Assembly: GCA_037783415.1 (NCBI GenBank)
Contig: JAZGTN010000228.1
Coordinates: forward strand, 558,001-622,000
Length of the DNA stretch: 64,000 nt
Source: Leptasterias polaris
Taxonomy: Eukaryota > Echinodermata > Asteroidea > Forcipulatida > Asteriidae
Direction of reading: 5' to 3'
The translations under genes and the position numbers were made by a program. The notes under the pieces are model-generated. The model was not told where the DNA came from. It made no database searches and saw nothing but the letters and a program-made list of their open reading frames with translations. Of the stretch, positions 53,621-63,470 are shown piece after piece (positions within the stretch are counted from its first letter, which is position 1; each line of letters begins with the position of its first letter).

Positions 53621-54146
53621 AAATTTCATCCTTCCACCAAAACACGAGAACCAGAAATTGTGGGAATGGTCCACTATGATCCATGAGCCTTCATCGTCAT
53701 GATGGACTAAGAAAAATAAAACTATGACCCAAAAAGCCTTGTAAATTTAGTGATGAAGTGGGAGATCTAAAAACAGTGCAACCTACAGGCGCAACTTCTC
53801 CCTGTGTATCAAGGGTCCAAACAGGACAAAGACGAAACTAGTCGAGCTTTAGTATTTTTAAATGCTAACAAAAATAATGTGGAGTGAAGTTGTTTGATGT
53901 CAGTGTCTATACACTCCCAGCATTGTTTGTAATACTTACAGTGTATGAAGTTTAATGAAACGTTTGAAGTTTCCCGCTTCAAGCCTGCTCATATTCCCAC
54001 CTGAAAGTTGCCTTTATAAATCAACAGAAAATTACGGAATAACTAAATGAACAAAACCAATACGTTTAAAACATTTAACATTTGAAGTTGGTTCTGTTCA
54101 CAAATTACCAGATCTTATATGTTTATTGCTGCTTTTATTTAAGGGT
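53621..54146. other. Spacer upstream of the non-LTR element
   Basis: May include 5' UTR of the non-LTR element near 53560-53700. No gene seen. Confidence 0.35.
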
Positions 54147-54420
54147 GTCATGGCCGAGTTGTTTAGATCATCAATTTCAAGATCTGGTGGTTTAGTCATA
54201 GGGGTGTGGGTTCGAGTCCTGGTCATGACGTTTGTGTCCTTGAGCAAACACTTAGCTATAATTGCTTCTCTTCACCCAGGGGTATACATGGGTACCAGCA
54301 AGGGTAAAGGTTGATACTGTGGTTTAAAAAGCCTTCAGAGCGCCATGGCAGCTCGTGGCTGTATACTACCAGGGAGCTTAGGAAAGTTATTGGCCCAACG
54401 ACCAGGACACTAATGCAAAT
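54147..54420 (+). mobile_element. tRNA-Leu-like SINE
   Basis: 54147-54229 is an 83-nt tRNA-Leu-like head. It has box A-like tggccgagttg and box B gggttcgagtcctgg. The acceptor ends GTCATGG and TCATGAC pair over 7 bp, but the anticodon stem is broken. The body has gtgtccttgagcaaacac, ttgcttctcttcaccca, gggtatacatgggtacc and a distal cagctcgtggctgtatacta. The body is shared with 1-190, so this is a SINE and not a tRNA gene. Confidence 0.8.
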
Positions 54421-55275
54421 AGCAATGAGACGTTATTGTAAAATGTGCCATGAAAGAACTGGTTACTATTATTATTTTTATTAATACTTCACTTGATACT
54501 TTATCTTCTGCAGAGTTACAACACAGTTTTGAGTCACTTGATTGTCATCTAACATTCGTTTATGATTATGTTTAGTGATAATGTTCAAGTATAAAAATGT
54601 CTTATAATAGACCAATGATCTGATTCCATGCCACCCAGAAACACAAGACCGAAATATACTGTATTTGGTTCGCTCTTCAGCGTGGGTTTTCACGCCCGTC
54701 AACGCTTGACGTTTACTCAGGTTGTGTCCCTTGGTGGCCTCAGTAGGCTTGCCCTTTTTAGAATCGAGGAGGGGGGGGGGGGGGGGCACCACTAAGAGCC
54801 CCCTTTTGTCTCTCTCTCTCTCTCTCTCTCTCTCTCCTTTGTTCCCATCAAAGTTTTGCAGGATTGAGGGATCACTACCCTCAACTATTTCTCCTATTTC
54901 CCTCAACTACTGTTTGACAAATACATTATGTGATTAAATTCATTCATTTGTTTTTAGTTTGCAGTATTTATCATTTGTATCTTCTTTGCTGAGTAGGTTG
55001 CTTAATTTTGTAAAACTTCCGCAGAGAAGATTTGGGAATTCGGGAGACTAGTTCTGAATAGAACGGTCCTGTTTATTTGCGATCGTGGTGAGAGGTAGGA
55101 AAACAGCATGGACTACTACTTCTGCTTAGTGGATCAAGGAAACTTCCCGTTATTAACTTCACTGCCGCGGAGTGGTTTCCTAATTGGTCTTAACGTTCCG
55201 AATCGTTTCGACCAGCCTGCATGCTCTTGTCATCGTCAGGTAAAAGAGTTATACTAGGCCCAGATTTATACTAAC
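54421..55275. other. Spacer or intron left of the LRR exon
   Basis: Contains a G run (about 54770-54786) and a (CT)n microsatellite (about 54811-54837). 55190-55250 carries cgtttcgaccagcctgcatg and cttgtcatcgtcagg, words I associate with terminal regions of dispersed repeats. If the receptor gene continues left, this is intronic. Confidence 0.45.
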
Positions 55276-55396
55276 AGAACGTCAGTTATGGCTGCCATGT
55301 CGTCCAGTGTTTCAATCGTCCAGCCTGACAGACACACAACGTAGAGGTTGTCATTCTCGTACCTGCAGTCACACTCATCTGGACAGCGAGTCTTAT
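55276..55396 (-). CDS. Modular receptor gene: LRR N-terminal cap exon
   Basis: Acceptor tttctttag before 55396 and donor GTTAGT after 55276. The peptide KTRCPDECDCRYENDNLYVV continues CLSGWTIETLDDMAAITDVL. It has the LRRNT cysteine pattern (CPxxCxC...VxC) leading into the first leucine-rich repeat. The exon starts in phase 1, as all upstream LDLa/CUB exons do, and ends in phase 2, the usual phase of LRR exons in LGR-type receptor genes (family knowledge). So this is where the LDLa/CUB part would meet the LRR part of a relaxin-receptor or GRL101-like GPCR. Further LRR and 7TM exons are not in the window. Confidence 0.75.
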
Positions 55397-55474
55397 CTAA
55401 AGAAAACAACATGATTTTATAATGTTTGTATTCAAAATGGCCATCCCCTTTCACGAGTTAATCCTTTTATCAGA

Positions 55475-55729
55475 TTATAAGAACAACTTTTCCAAGTTGT
55501 GTCTTTCAAAGCGTGTATTCACAAAGTGATTTCGAATCCACACCTTGTTGTTCACGATGCTAGGAAGCGTCCTAGAGCAAGATGATTTACCATAATATTT
55601 GATTCGCCCTGTAGATGGGACGTACACGTAAAGCGATGCGTTTCGTGTAACAGGATAGCTAAAGCACGCAGAGCATTTATCTTCAAAGATTATGAGGTTT
55701 CCTCGTTGTTTCTGGTCGATTGCAAGCAC
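55475..55729 (-). pseudogene. CUB-like ORF, possible exon or exon relic
   Basis: 84 residues with CUB-like ordering: LIIFEDKC, ASLYVYVPSTGRIKYYGKSS and TLPSIVNNKVWIRNHFVNTR. The end resembles the closing strands of CUB domains (LWI...S....GF). The open frame stops without a good donor and no phase-1 acceptor fits, unlike the neighbouring exons. It lies between LDLa exon 58561-58677 and the LRR cap exon on the same strand, so it may be a dead exon or a weakly spliced one. Confidence 0.35.
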
Positions 55730-56595
55730 CCTTGTTACACATGTATACAGGTTAACCTATAGACCTCCCCGTTAAGTGAATACAGTGCACTTTTAGTGGT
55801 TTTGTTTGTTCAAAACTATTTGCTGAGCGGAAGGGCCATTAGATGGTACCACATAATCACCATTTAAGTTATTTCTCCAAAGTGTAATGACCTGGGGGGA
55901 GTCAAACTCCTTGATACCCTATAAAGGACCAGTCTACACATCTAAAGAGGATCAGTTCTCAGATTTTCTTATTCTATTTTACCGGGTTTTTTCGAAAATA
56001 TATTGGATGGTGTGATAGTAAATATTGGCCTTTCGGTCATCAACGTAAAGTCAGGGGTGATTTCGCACCCTTAGAAGCTCAGCTAATTTGAGTAATAAAT
56101 CAATTACTTGGTAGCTAAAGGACTCAACATAACCTTAGAAAATAACTGTGTATGTAAATAAGTCACTTATATGTAAAATATATTGACAAATGCATATTTC
56201 TCCTCGTCTATGTGTTTCCTAGTTAGCTAAATAGGGTAACAAATCATTTACCGGGTATCTGACTTTGGGAATGCAAATAAGTTTCTTAGATGTAAACATT
56301 GTTGGGAACGACACATAGCTTATCTTTTAATTAACTCAATTAGTGTTGTATGATCTAACGGCCATTTCAAGAATTTCCGTTTTAGGCACTTAGTTTATAC
56401 TATTGTTTAACCTTCGACAGCCACTGTTCAGCTTGTATTAATTGTGTAATTGTAGTCAGTTTCCATTGTGGTTTATTACTTCATATCTGAACAAAAAAGC
56501 ATCCCCTGGCTGCCGCTTCCCAGGTTTTATTGTATACTTGGGTGTGTTCCCTGGCTATGGCAACCCCGAACAAAATAGGGAGACTGCCAACCTAC
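55730..56595. other. Intron-like sequence
   Basis: AT-rich, no coding or repeat signal that I can name. Confidence 0.35.
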
Positions 56596-56712
56596 GGCTA
56601 GATAGCTCAGTTGATAGAGCCCCGGCACGTTAATCCGCGGTCGTGGGTTCAGCCCCCGCTCTAGTAATGTTTTCTTTAACCCAACCCCAAAATCAAGGTT
56701 TAAAATAAAATA
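56596..56712 (+). mobile_element. tRNA-derived SINE (tRNA-like head 56596-56666)
   Basis: ggctagatagctcagttgat, agagccccggcacgttaatc and gtgggttcagcccccgctct form a tRNA-like cloverleaf with D stem GCTC/GAGC and T stem GTGGG/CCCGC. The acceptor stem has a terminal mismatch and the anticodon stem is imperfect. A non-tRNA tail follows (taatgttttctttaacccaa). The head is shared with the interrupted copy near 13926-13960. A SINE is more likely than a functional tRNA. Confidence 0.7.
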
Positions 56713-56988
56713 CATTACAAATTAACAAGTGTCCGCATGCTATGCAGATTGAAGTGGTTAGTAGTGCCTTGCAGGCATTGTTCGCTAAAGGTTGGGTCAT
56801 CGTTTGGTATTGTAAAGGGCAGAGTGACAAGGTCACCGAGTTCACATGAGGACTTGCGGGCAGAGCTGACCGCAGACATCCGCAGCACCTGGGAATCCAG
56901 GCACCGTTGCGCGCCAAACCATGGAAATGCGGGCTTGGGTTCCCACGTAATCTGAAGGAGACAGTCAGTGCTGTCCTAGGTCCCGAAG

Positions 56989-57231
56989 GCATTTGTTTTA
57001 CACCGCAGCGAGGTGTTTTGTACTGTAATACTGCCAATTCCTGTCTTGAGATGAGACTACAAACATTAGAGGGTTAGGGTTAGGGTTAGTGTTAGTGTTA
57101 GGGTTAGGGTTAGGGTTAGGGCTAGGGCTAGAGCTAGGGTTTAGGGTTAGACGTAGTCTCCTACCTCATGACGGAATTGACAGTGTTACAGTACAAAACC
57201 CCTCGCTGCAGTGTAAACAAAAATAATACGC
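56989..57231. mobile_element. 243-bp foldback with telomere-like loop (9-bp TSD)
   Basis: Perfect 9-bp direct repeat GTCCCGAAG at 56980-56988 and 57232-57240. The arms 56989-57060 and 57151-57231 are inverted (tttacaccgcagcgagg, gttttgtactgtaatactg, gagactac). The loop (57068-57150) is almost entirely ttagggttagggttaggg with g-c variants. A 9-bp duplication fits MULE-like elements. No coding sequence. It lies in the presumed intron of the receptor gene. Confidence 0.88.
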
Positions 57232-57746
57232 GTCCCGAAGAGACAAGACGAACTCTAGAAAGCTCCGACTCCCCCGTTTCCGTGAGTAAGATTCACAAGA
57301 GATTTAGACTGTCTATGTAAGTACTTGTACTTATGATTACACGAGAAGAGAATCAGAGAATCAGAGAAGACTCAGAGCTGACAACTGTTTCCGAGTCATC
57401 ATTATTTATGAATTTGTTTGTCTCTTGCTCTGTTCCTTTTCATGTCCGTTATATTTAATTATTGTCCAAAACATCATACCAACAACAAATCATTGACCGC
57501 GATGGCGCGTTACAGTATGTTAATTTATGGACTAAGTTATCAAGACAAACACAATGAAAGTCACCCCCGAAATTTTCACTTGAAAACAGTATCTCTGTCA
57601 TTTGTAGACATGAAACAAAATGTAAATCCAAGTTACTACAAAATAACTTATTGGACTGAAAATATTTAAAAAAATCCAGTAAAATCGTTTCCGCCGAATG
57701 ATTTAATTTTTCCTATCAACAACTTGCAGATAAAAGAACGGACTTT
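57232..57746. other. Intron-like sequence
   Basis: AT-rich. Plus-strand ORF 57418-57669 has no recognisable family. Confidence 0.35.
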
Positions 57747-58560
57747 CTGTGAGTTTCAGCGTCTTCGTTGGCAAATGCAATGTTTTTGGGGGTCACTTAA
57801 ACAAAAACTACTCTTCAGAAATACCTCGGCTGTGAGTTCCACAGGAATTTGCTGTTACCAGTGCATTTACTCCGTGGCTAATATTGTTAATGTTTGTTTG
57901 CCTCAGGGCGTCATTGGCTTTTCAAGCATGACACTTCACACAAGTCAGAGAGCATGTACCAAGCCCATGTTTGGCCATAAGGGCAATTCCTGGGCTTGTT
58001 GGTTTTTAGGTCATCATGAGTGCAAGCCCGCTTGGGCAGAATCTGTAATGTCCCAAGAGGTTGTCATGCATAGGGAAACTGTCTGGGCAATCCCATGGTG
58101 GTAGAGTCTACAAAGGTCCACATGGGTTTAACATAGCAAAGACCTGCGTAAGCCCAATAATGGGTACGATTTGCAAAGGCCCTTAAGTATATATTGTGGG
58201 AAAGACCAGGGCAAATTCATGTGGGTAACATATGACAAAGATCATTATATGGGTAGCATAATGATCTGGGAAACCCATGTGAGTAAAACACTGCAAAGGC
58301 CAAAACGGAAAGCATAACTATGGAAAGACCTGGTCAACCCCTTGTGGGCAGAACATTGCATAGGCTCATTTGTTTTTGTAGCAAAAATGGCTTTACCACT
58401 TTTTGAGTGGCACAAGTGTATTTATACAAGAAAACTGCTGAGTTGCAAAAGCGGTCTTGAGTAGCATTTACAGCAAACCAGCTGCTGCACCAAATCATTT
58501 TTTTATTATGTGCAAAGGTATTAACGCAATTAGAAGTTGTAAGAGCGGCAGAAAACTCAC

Positions 58561-58677
58561 CACAATTGATTTCATCATCACGAAGAATGCACTGCTCCTT
58601 TCCATCACATACTTGTTCCCATAGCAAGCACTGGCCGCTTCTACTGCACTGAAAAAACTCAGGGCAACTTACGTATA
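58561..58677 (-). CDS. Modular receptor gene: LDLa exon B
   Basis: 117 bp, phase 1 at both ends. The acceptor is ccccgtcag and the donor is TGTG|GTGAGT. The peptide is an LDL-receptor class A repeat: SCPEFFQCSRSGQCLLWEQV then CDGKEQCILRDDEINC. It has six cysteines and the acidic D-G-x-x-x-C...DDE calcium site. LDLa repeats bind calcium and ligands in the extracellular part of receptors. A near-identical copy is at 62832-62948. Confidence 0.85.
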
Positions 58678-59073
58678 CTGACGGGGAAAAAAAACATTCC
58701 TATGATTTTGTGTAACAAATTATTCAGCGATATGTGCAACTATCGGGAATTTAATGAATATTTATATAAGTGTAACATTCGAGACTTGTTTTCAGTGGAT
58801 TGTTACTTTCCATGTTGAATATTAGAGTAAGCCAACATAATTTGGCTCGGTTTGAATAACCCCCGGGTGTAATGCTCGTGGCATTTCCATTGTTGCACCA
58901 TCATCAATGGTAACATTACCATCCATAACTTATCAGAAATCGGTTGAATGACGTCAATACTTAGTGCCATTTGCTGAACTGCAATTGTAATGATTTTGTA
59001 ACCTTTAGTAAAATAGTTTCGATTTAAAAAGCTGCTAAGGTGTTGATGTTTTTTATATGTAAGGTTGTCTTAC

Positions 59074-59199
59074 AGCATTGGCTTTCATCTGTTCCATAAC
59101 CACAATCAACGAAGCCGTCACATACGGCATCTTTTGACACACAGATTGTCGTATTAACACAGTGGAAGTCTTTGTCCGTACTACATATTCCATTCTCAA
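59074..59199 (-). CDS. Modular receptor gene: LDLa exon A
   Basis: 126 bp, phase 1 at both ends. The acceptor is tttccttacag and the donor is TGCT|GTAAGA. The LDLa repeat reads GICSTDKDFHCVNTTICVSK then DAVCDGFVDCGYGTDESQC, with the DCxxGTDE calcium motif intact. Skipping or including this exon preserves the frame. The nearly identical copy is at 63345-63470. Confidence 0.88.
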
Positions 59200-59367
59200 C
59201 TGTAAGGAAAGACAACTTTTCAATTAATTCATTTTTAAAATTCATGTTGTAATACAGACGACTCAAGTTCAACTAATTCACCGGGATTGGCCAACCTACT
59301 TTGTCATGACAGGAATGTTGTTGCAAAAAACAGCAAAATAAAAAGACACTTAGCAGAAATTGCCTTG

Positions 59368-59839
59368 CGCGAACTATTACAATTGCCATTTTCAAAGATT
59401 GCACCCAACAACAATAATTTTTACAGTGACCAAATATGATGCCTTTTTAAGAAACCTATATTTTTATATGACTGATTTTGTTTCACCAGTGAACGATTTA
59501 CTTCAAATAGTAGTTTTTATGGATCACGGTTGGTAAGAGTAGATCATGGAACCAATAAAACACTCAAGGCCAGTGAGGCTGCTAGGAGCAAAAAAGGGAC
59601 AAACCTATAATCACATGTGTTACAATTACTAATAAATCAATACATAAATAATTTGAATGATTTGAGTGCTCATGAAACTGTTTTTGTTCATTAACAATAA
59701 TATTTTGAGCGCTGGAATTGATTTCAAGAGATTTTTTTTTGGAAGCACAAACGGTTTTTGCAGTAATTTGTTTGTACCTTTCGAAAGAAAGTTACTTCAA
59801 GCTCTGGCAATATTTTATATTGAACTTACACAATAAAAA
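59368..59839. other. 472-bp segment present in unit 1 but not in unit 2
   Basis: Unit 2 passes directly from ttgccttg to tggagctatcg (about 63640), while unit 1 has 472 bp between these words. A TG microhomology at the joint suggests a deletion in unit 2 rather than a transposon insertion in unit 1. No coding seen. Confidence 0.75.
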
Positions 59840-60390
59840 TATGTGGAGCTATCGAAATAATTGTAAAAGCACGAATCGGTTTTAGATTTGTTGTTCTCTT
59901 TTAGTTTTCGCACTGCCAAGATTTATTCTGAGCGCACGAATTTGTTTTCCGAGCGTTCGAAATAATATTTGTTAGCACAATTCGATTTCGCAATAATTTT
60001 TGTTTTAGCTTTCGCACTGACAATAGTTAATTCCAAGCGTACAAATTAAATTATTTCAGCAATCAAAATAATTTTGAGAGGACAAATCGTTTCTGCAATA
60101 ATGTTGTTTAAGCTTCCGCACTGGCATTACTTTTATTCCGAGCACACAAACAAGTTACCTGGAGCAATCAAAATGATTTTGAGAGAAACAATTTTGAGAG
60201 CACCAATACATTTCGCAATCATTTTGTTGTAGTCCTAATTTATTTCCACCTCTCGCATTAGTATACTTCAAGATAATTGCGTTCGAAATGATTTCGTGCA
60301 AAAATGATTTCAAAAGCACAAAATGATTTAGAATTAAACAATTTGATGAGCAACTAAATGATTTTGAGTGCACATTATAAAATAGTTTAA
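59840..60390. repeat. Degenerate AT-rich tandem repeat
   Basis: Loose units of 70-100 bp with caaaatgattttgagagca, tttcgcaataattttgtttt and gcttccgcactggcatta words. Repeated in unit 2 from 63640 to the window edge. Confidence 0.6.
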
Positions 60391-61068
60391 GATTAATTTG
60401 AATATTTCCGTTTTCATGAATAGTTTTCCAACCATTGTGTTCCTTTGGCGCTCGATGGTAACAACCCTTGATCTATGAAGAACTTAACAAATATTTAAGA
60501 TTCGTCTATAAATATGTGTTTGTATCCCTTCCTCTTATAATATAAACCGCTCAAAGAATAACACAGTGGACTAAGTTTGCTGTTTCTGAAATCCAACGAA
60601 AGCACATTTACTAGTCATGATACGAACTTACACAAATTATTGAAATACAAATATCCAAAGAACAATCAGTAAACGAAAATAAACATTTTTCACCAGTCCG
60701 CAGAGTGACGTATTGGTTCCCAAAACACGTTGCCGTCGCCAATGGCGATATAAAAACACTAGTTAACACATTTGAAAAGGGGGCTAGTTTTTCTGATCAA
60801 ATTTCAGCAAAATTGCAGAGCAGACAAATTCTTACTTATTACCAAATAATAACTAAACGAACGATTAAACAAATGAAAAGGGTCAAATTTGTTTGAGTTT
60901 CTCGTTCAGTTTGATCATTTAACGCTTTTTACCTTGTTTTGCTAAAAACAGAACGACAAATTAAGGAAAGTGTGTTTTCGGTCTATAGGTTGCAGACCTA
61001 TAGGCTATCAAAGGGTTCAGCAGTCATGGTATGGTAGTTATGTTGACAAAAACATATCAATATCTTAC
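60391..61068. other. Intron between CUB and LDLa exons
   Basis: No coding or nameable repeat. Short ORFs only. Confidence 0.4.
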
Positions 61069-61470
61069 TTGAATTCCTCATTTTGACTTCCATCTTAAAC
61101 CCACGTCTCGTTGCTTCAATATCGGACGTAAACATGACATAAGTTTGATTCCCATGAGCGAGAATAGAAGTTATTTTCGTCCGACCAGATAGCTCCAGTC
61201 CACCTGATTCAGTTATCGTATTTGTTACCCCAAGCCATGGAGTACTTGAACCACCAAGGTTTAAACCCGGGCTAGAGATGGTTACTATGTCGAATCCGGA
61301 TTCAGTTGTAAAATCAAGAATGTTGATTTGTATGAACGTGCTGGCGTCGTCTGACAGTATACTACATGTACAGTTCAAGTTCTTTGGATAGTTGTCTGGG
61401 TAGAGTGGAGAGATGAGGTTGTACGTAGTACCCTCCGTGATGTAGATTGTTCTTGAATTGCATGGATCAA
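61069..61470 (-). CDS. Modular receptor gene: CUB exon
   Basis: 402 bp, phase 1 at both ends. The acceptor is ttattatgcag and the donor is TTCAA|GTAAGA. The peptide is one CUB domain: DPCNSRTIYITEGTTYNLIS, PLYPDNYPKNLNCTCSIL, INILDFTTESGFDIVTIS, then GGLELSGRTKITSILAHGN and YVMFTSDIEATRRGFKMEV. It has the first cysteine, the YPxNYP turn and the closing S-D...RRGF strand. CUB domains are extracellular interaction modules. The larger ORF that surrounds it runs upstream into a retroelement fragment and is not real coding continuity. Confidence 0.88.
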
Positions 61471-61639
61471 CTGCATAATAAAAACAGTTGATTATTTGCA
61501 AATGGTCACAATCAATTATAATAATACAAATAATATGATTATTTATAATGCGCCGGTATCCATCACAAAGGATGCTCATGACGCAATAAACCGAAAAAGG
61601 TAAATAATATACAAAACTACCGGAAAGAAAACAGAACAA

Positions 61640-61998
61640 TACTTTATGGGCTAAAAGTTTGAGTGAACAACAATGTTTTGAGAGTTTCCTACTCACAGAA
61701 AATATTTTGCGAATATTTTGAGGAAATTTATTCCAAAGAAGAGGACCAGCATTTGAGAATGATCGACCCCCAGGTATTGTGAGTGAGAGAGACAACAAAC
61801 AAGGACAAATCCGAAGATCTCTTTTGGCTCCTAGCAGGCTTATACTAAATCATTAGAGCAGACTCATATTTTGGGGCGGAACCTTGTAATGAATGAAAAT
61901 CAAGTAAGAACAACTTAAAAATAATACGATAACGAACAGGGAGCCAATGATAATTACTAAATTTTATATAGCGCAGGGGAAAAAAACGTATCAATGGC
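61640..61998 (-). mobile_element. Non-LTR retrotransposon fragment (RT C-terminal region)
   Basis: Minus strand: YHWLPVRYRIIFKLFLLDFH, SLQGSAPKYE, then after frame changes GGRSFSNAGPLLWNKFPQNI. This order (HWLPV..RI.FK, LQG.AP.Y, G.RSF..AGP.LWN..P..I) is the standard carboxyl end of Jockey/CR1-type RT ORFs. Frameshifted and truncated. It sits just before the start of duplication unit 2. Confidence 0.75.
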
Positions 61999-62831
61999 TT
62001 TACAAATAGACCTCTGTGAGTTTCAGCGTCTTCGTTGGCAAATGCATTGTTTTTTGGGGTCACTTAATTAAACAAAAACTACTCTTCAGAAATACCTCGG
62101 CTGTGAGTTCCACAGGAATTTGCTGTTACCAGTGCATTTACTCCGTGGCTAATATGTTTAATGTTTGTTTGCCTCAGGGCGTCATTGGCTTTTCAAGCAT
62201 GACACTTCACACAAGTCAGAGAGCATGTACCAAGCCCATGTTTGGCCATAAGGGCAATTCCTGGGCTTGTTGGTTTTTAAGTCATCATGAGTGCAAGCCC
62301 GCTTGGGCAGAATATGTAATGTCCCAAGAGATTGTCATGCATAGGGAAACTGTCTGGGCAATCCCATGGTGGTAGAGTCTACAAAGGTCCACATGGGTTT
62401 AACATAGCAAAGACTTGCGTAAGCCCAATAATGGGTACGATTTGCAAAGGCCCTTAAGTATATATTGTGGGAAAGACCAGGGCAAATTCATGTGGGTAAA
62501 ATATGACAAAGATCATTATATGGGTAGCATAATGATCTGGGAAACCCATGTGAGTAAAACACTGCAAAGGCCAAAACGGAAAACATAACTATGGAAAGAC
62601 CTGGTCAACCCCTTGTGGGCAGAACATTGCATAGGCTCATTTGTTTTTGTAGCAAAAATGGCTTTACCACTTTTTGAGTGGCACAAGTGTATTTATACAA
62701 GAAAACTGCTGAGTTGCAAAAGCGGTCTTGAGTAGCATTTACAGCAAACCAGCTGCTGCACCAAATCATTTTTTTATTATGTGCAAAGGTATTAACGCAA
62801 TTAGAAGTTGTAAGAGCGGCAGAAAACTCAC

Positions 62832-62948
62832 CACAATTGATTTCATCATCACGAAGAATGCACTGCTCCTTTCCATCACATACTTGTTCCCATAGCAAGC
62901 ACTGGCCGCTTCTACTGCACTGAAAAAACTCAGGGCAACTTACGGTTA
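62832..62948 (-). CDS. Modular receptor gene: LDLa exon B, duplicate
   Basis: Same LDLa peptide as 58561-58677 from the family cysteine onward. The first residues differ (the acceptor-proximal tatacgtaag is taaccgtaag here). Splice signals and phase are kept, so both copies can be used in one transcript. Confidence 0.85.
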
Positions 62949-63344
62949 CTGACGGGGAAAAAACACATTCCTATGATTTTGTGTAACAGATTATTCAGCG
63001 ATATGTGCAACTATCGGGAATTTAATGAATATTTATATAAGTGTAACATTCGAGACTTGTTTTCAGTGGATTGTTACTTTCCATGTTGAATATTAGAGTA
63101 AGCCAACATAATTTGGCTCGGTTTGAATAACCCCCGGGTGCAATGCTCGTGGCATTTCCATTGTTGCACCATCATCAATGGTAACATTACCATCCATAAC
63201 TTATCAGAAATCGGTTGAATGACGTCAATACTTAGTGCCATTTGCTGAACTGCAATTGTAATGATTTTGTAACCTTTAGTAAAATAGTTTCGATTTAAAA
63301 AGCTGCTAAGGTTTTGATGTTTTTTATATGTAAGGTTGTCTTAC

Positions 63345-63470
63345 AGCATTGGCTTTCATCTGTTCCATAACCACAATCAACGAAGCCGTCACATACGGCA
63401 TCTGTTGACACACAGATTGTCGTATTAACACAGTGGAAGTCTTTGTCCGTACTACATATTCCATTCTCAA
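63345..63470 (-). CDS. Modular receptor gene: LDLa exon A, duplicate
   Basis: Differs from 59074-59199 by one visible residue (Ser-Thr-Asp-Ala instead of Ser-Lys-Asp-Ala). Acceptor, donor and phase are unchanged. In transcript order this is the most 5' receptor exon visible; the signal peptide and first exons lie beyond the right edge. Confidence 0.85.

Larger units (their letters stand above)
57747..62013. repeat. 4.27-kb tandem duplication unit 1
   Basis: From ctgtgagtttcagcgtcttc at 57747, sequence is repeated almost base for base from 62014 to the right edge. The unit contains, on the minus strand, two LDLa exons, a CUB exon and a non-LTR fragment. Because unit 2 begins exactly where unit 1 would end, this is a direct tandem duplication of about 4267 bp, still incomplete at the window edge. 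Confidence 0.85.

Noticed and set aside
54147..54229. Functional tRNA-Leu gene
   Set aside because: The acceptor stem pairs and boxes A and B are present, but the anticodon stem is broken. The downstream body is shared with a second copy at 1-190, so it is a SINE head.
56596..56666. Functional tRNA (Asn-like loop)
   Set aside because: Imperfect anticodon stem, acceptor mismatch, and a head shared with a SINE fragment near 13926-13960.
61471..61798. N-terminal extension of the CUB protein
   Set aside because: The open frame enters a reverse transcriptase relic. A good splice acceptor lies directly before the CUB sequence at 61470.
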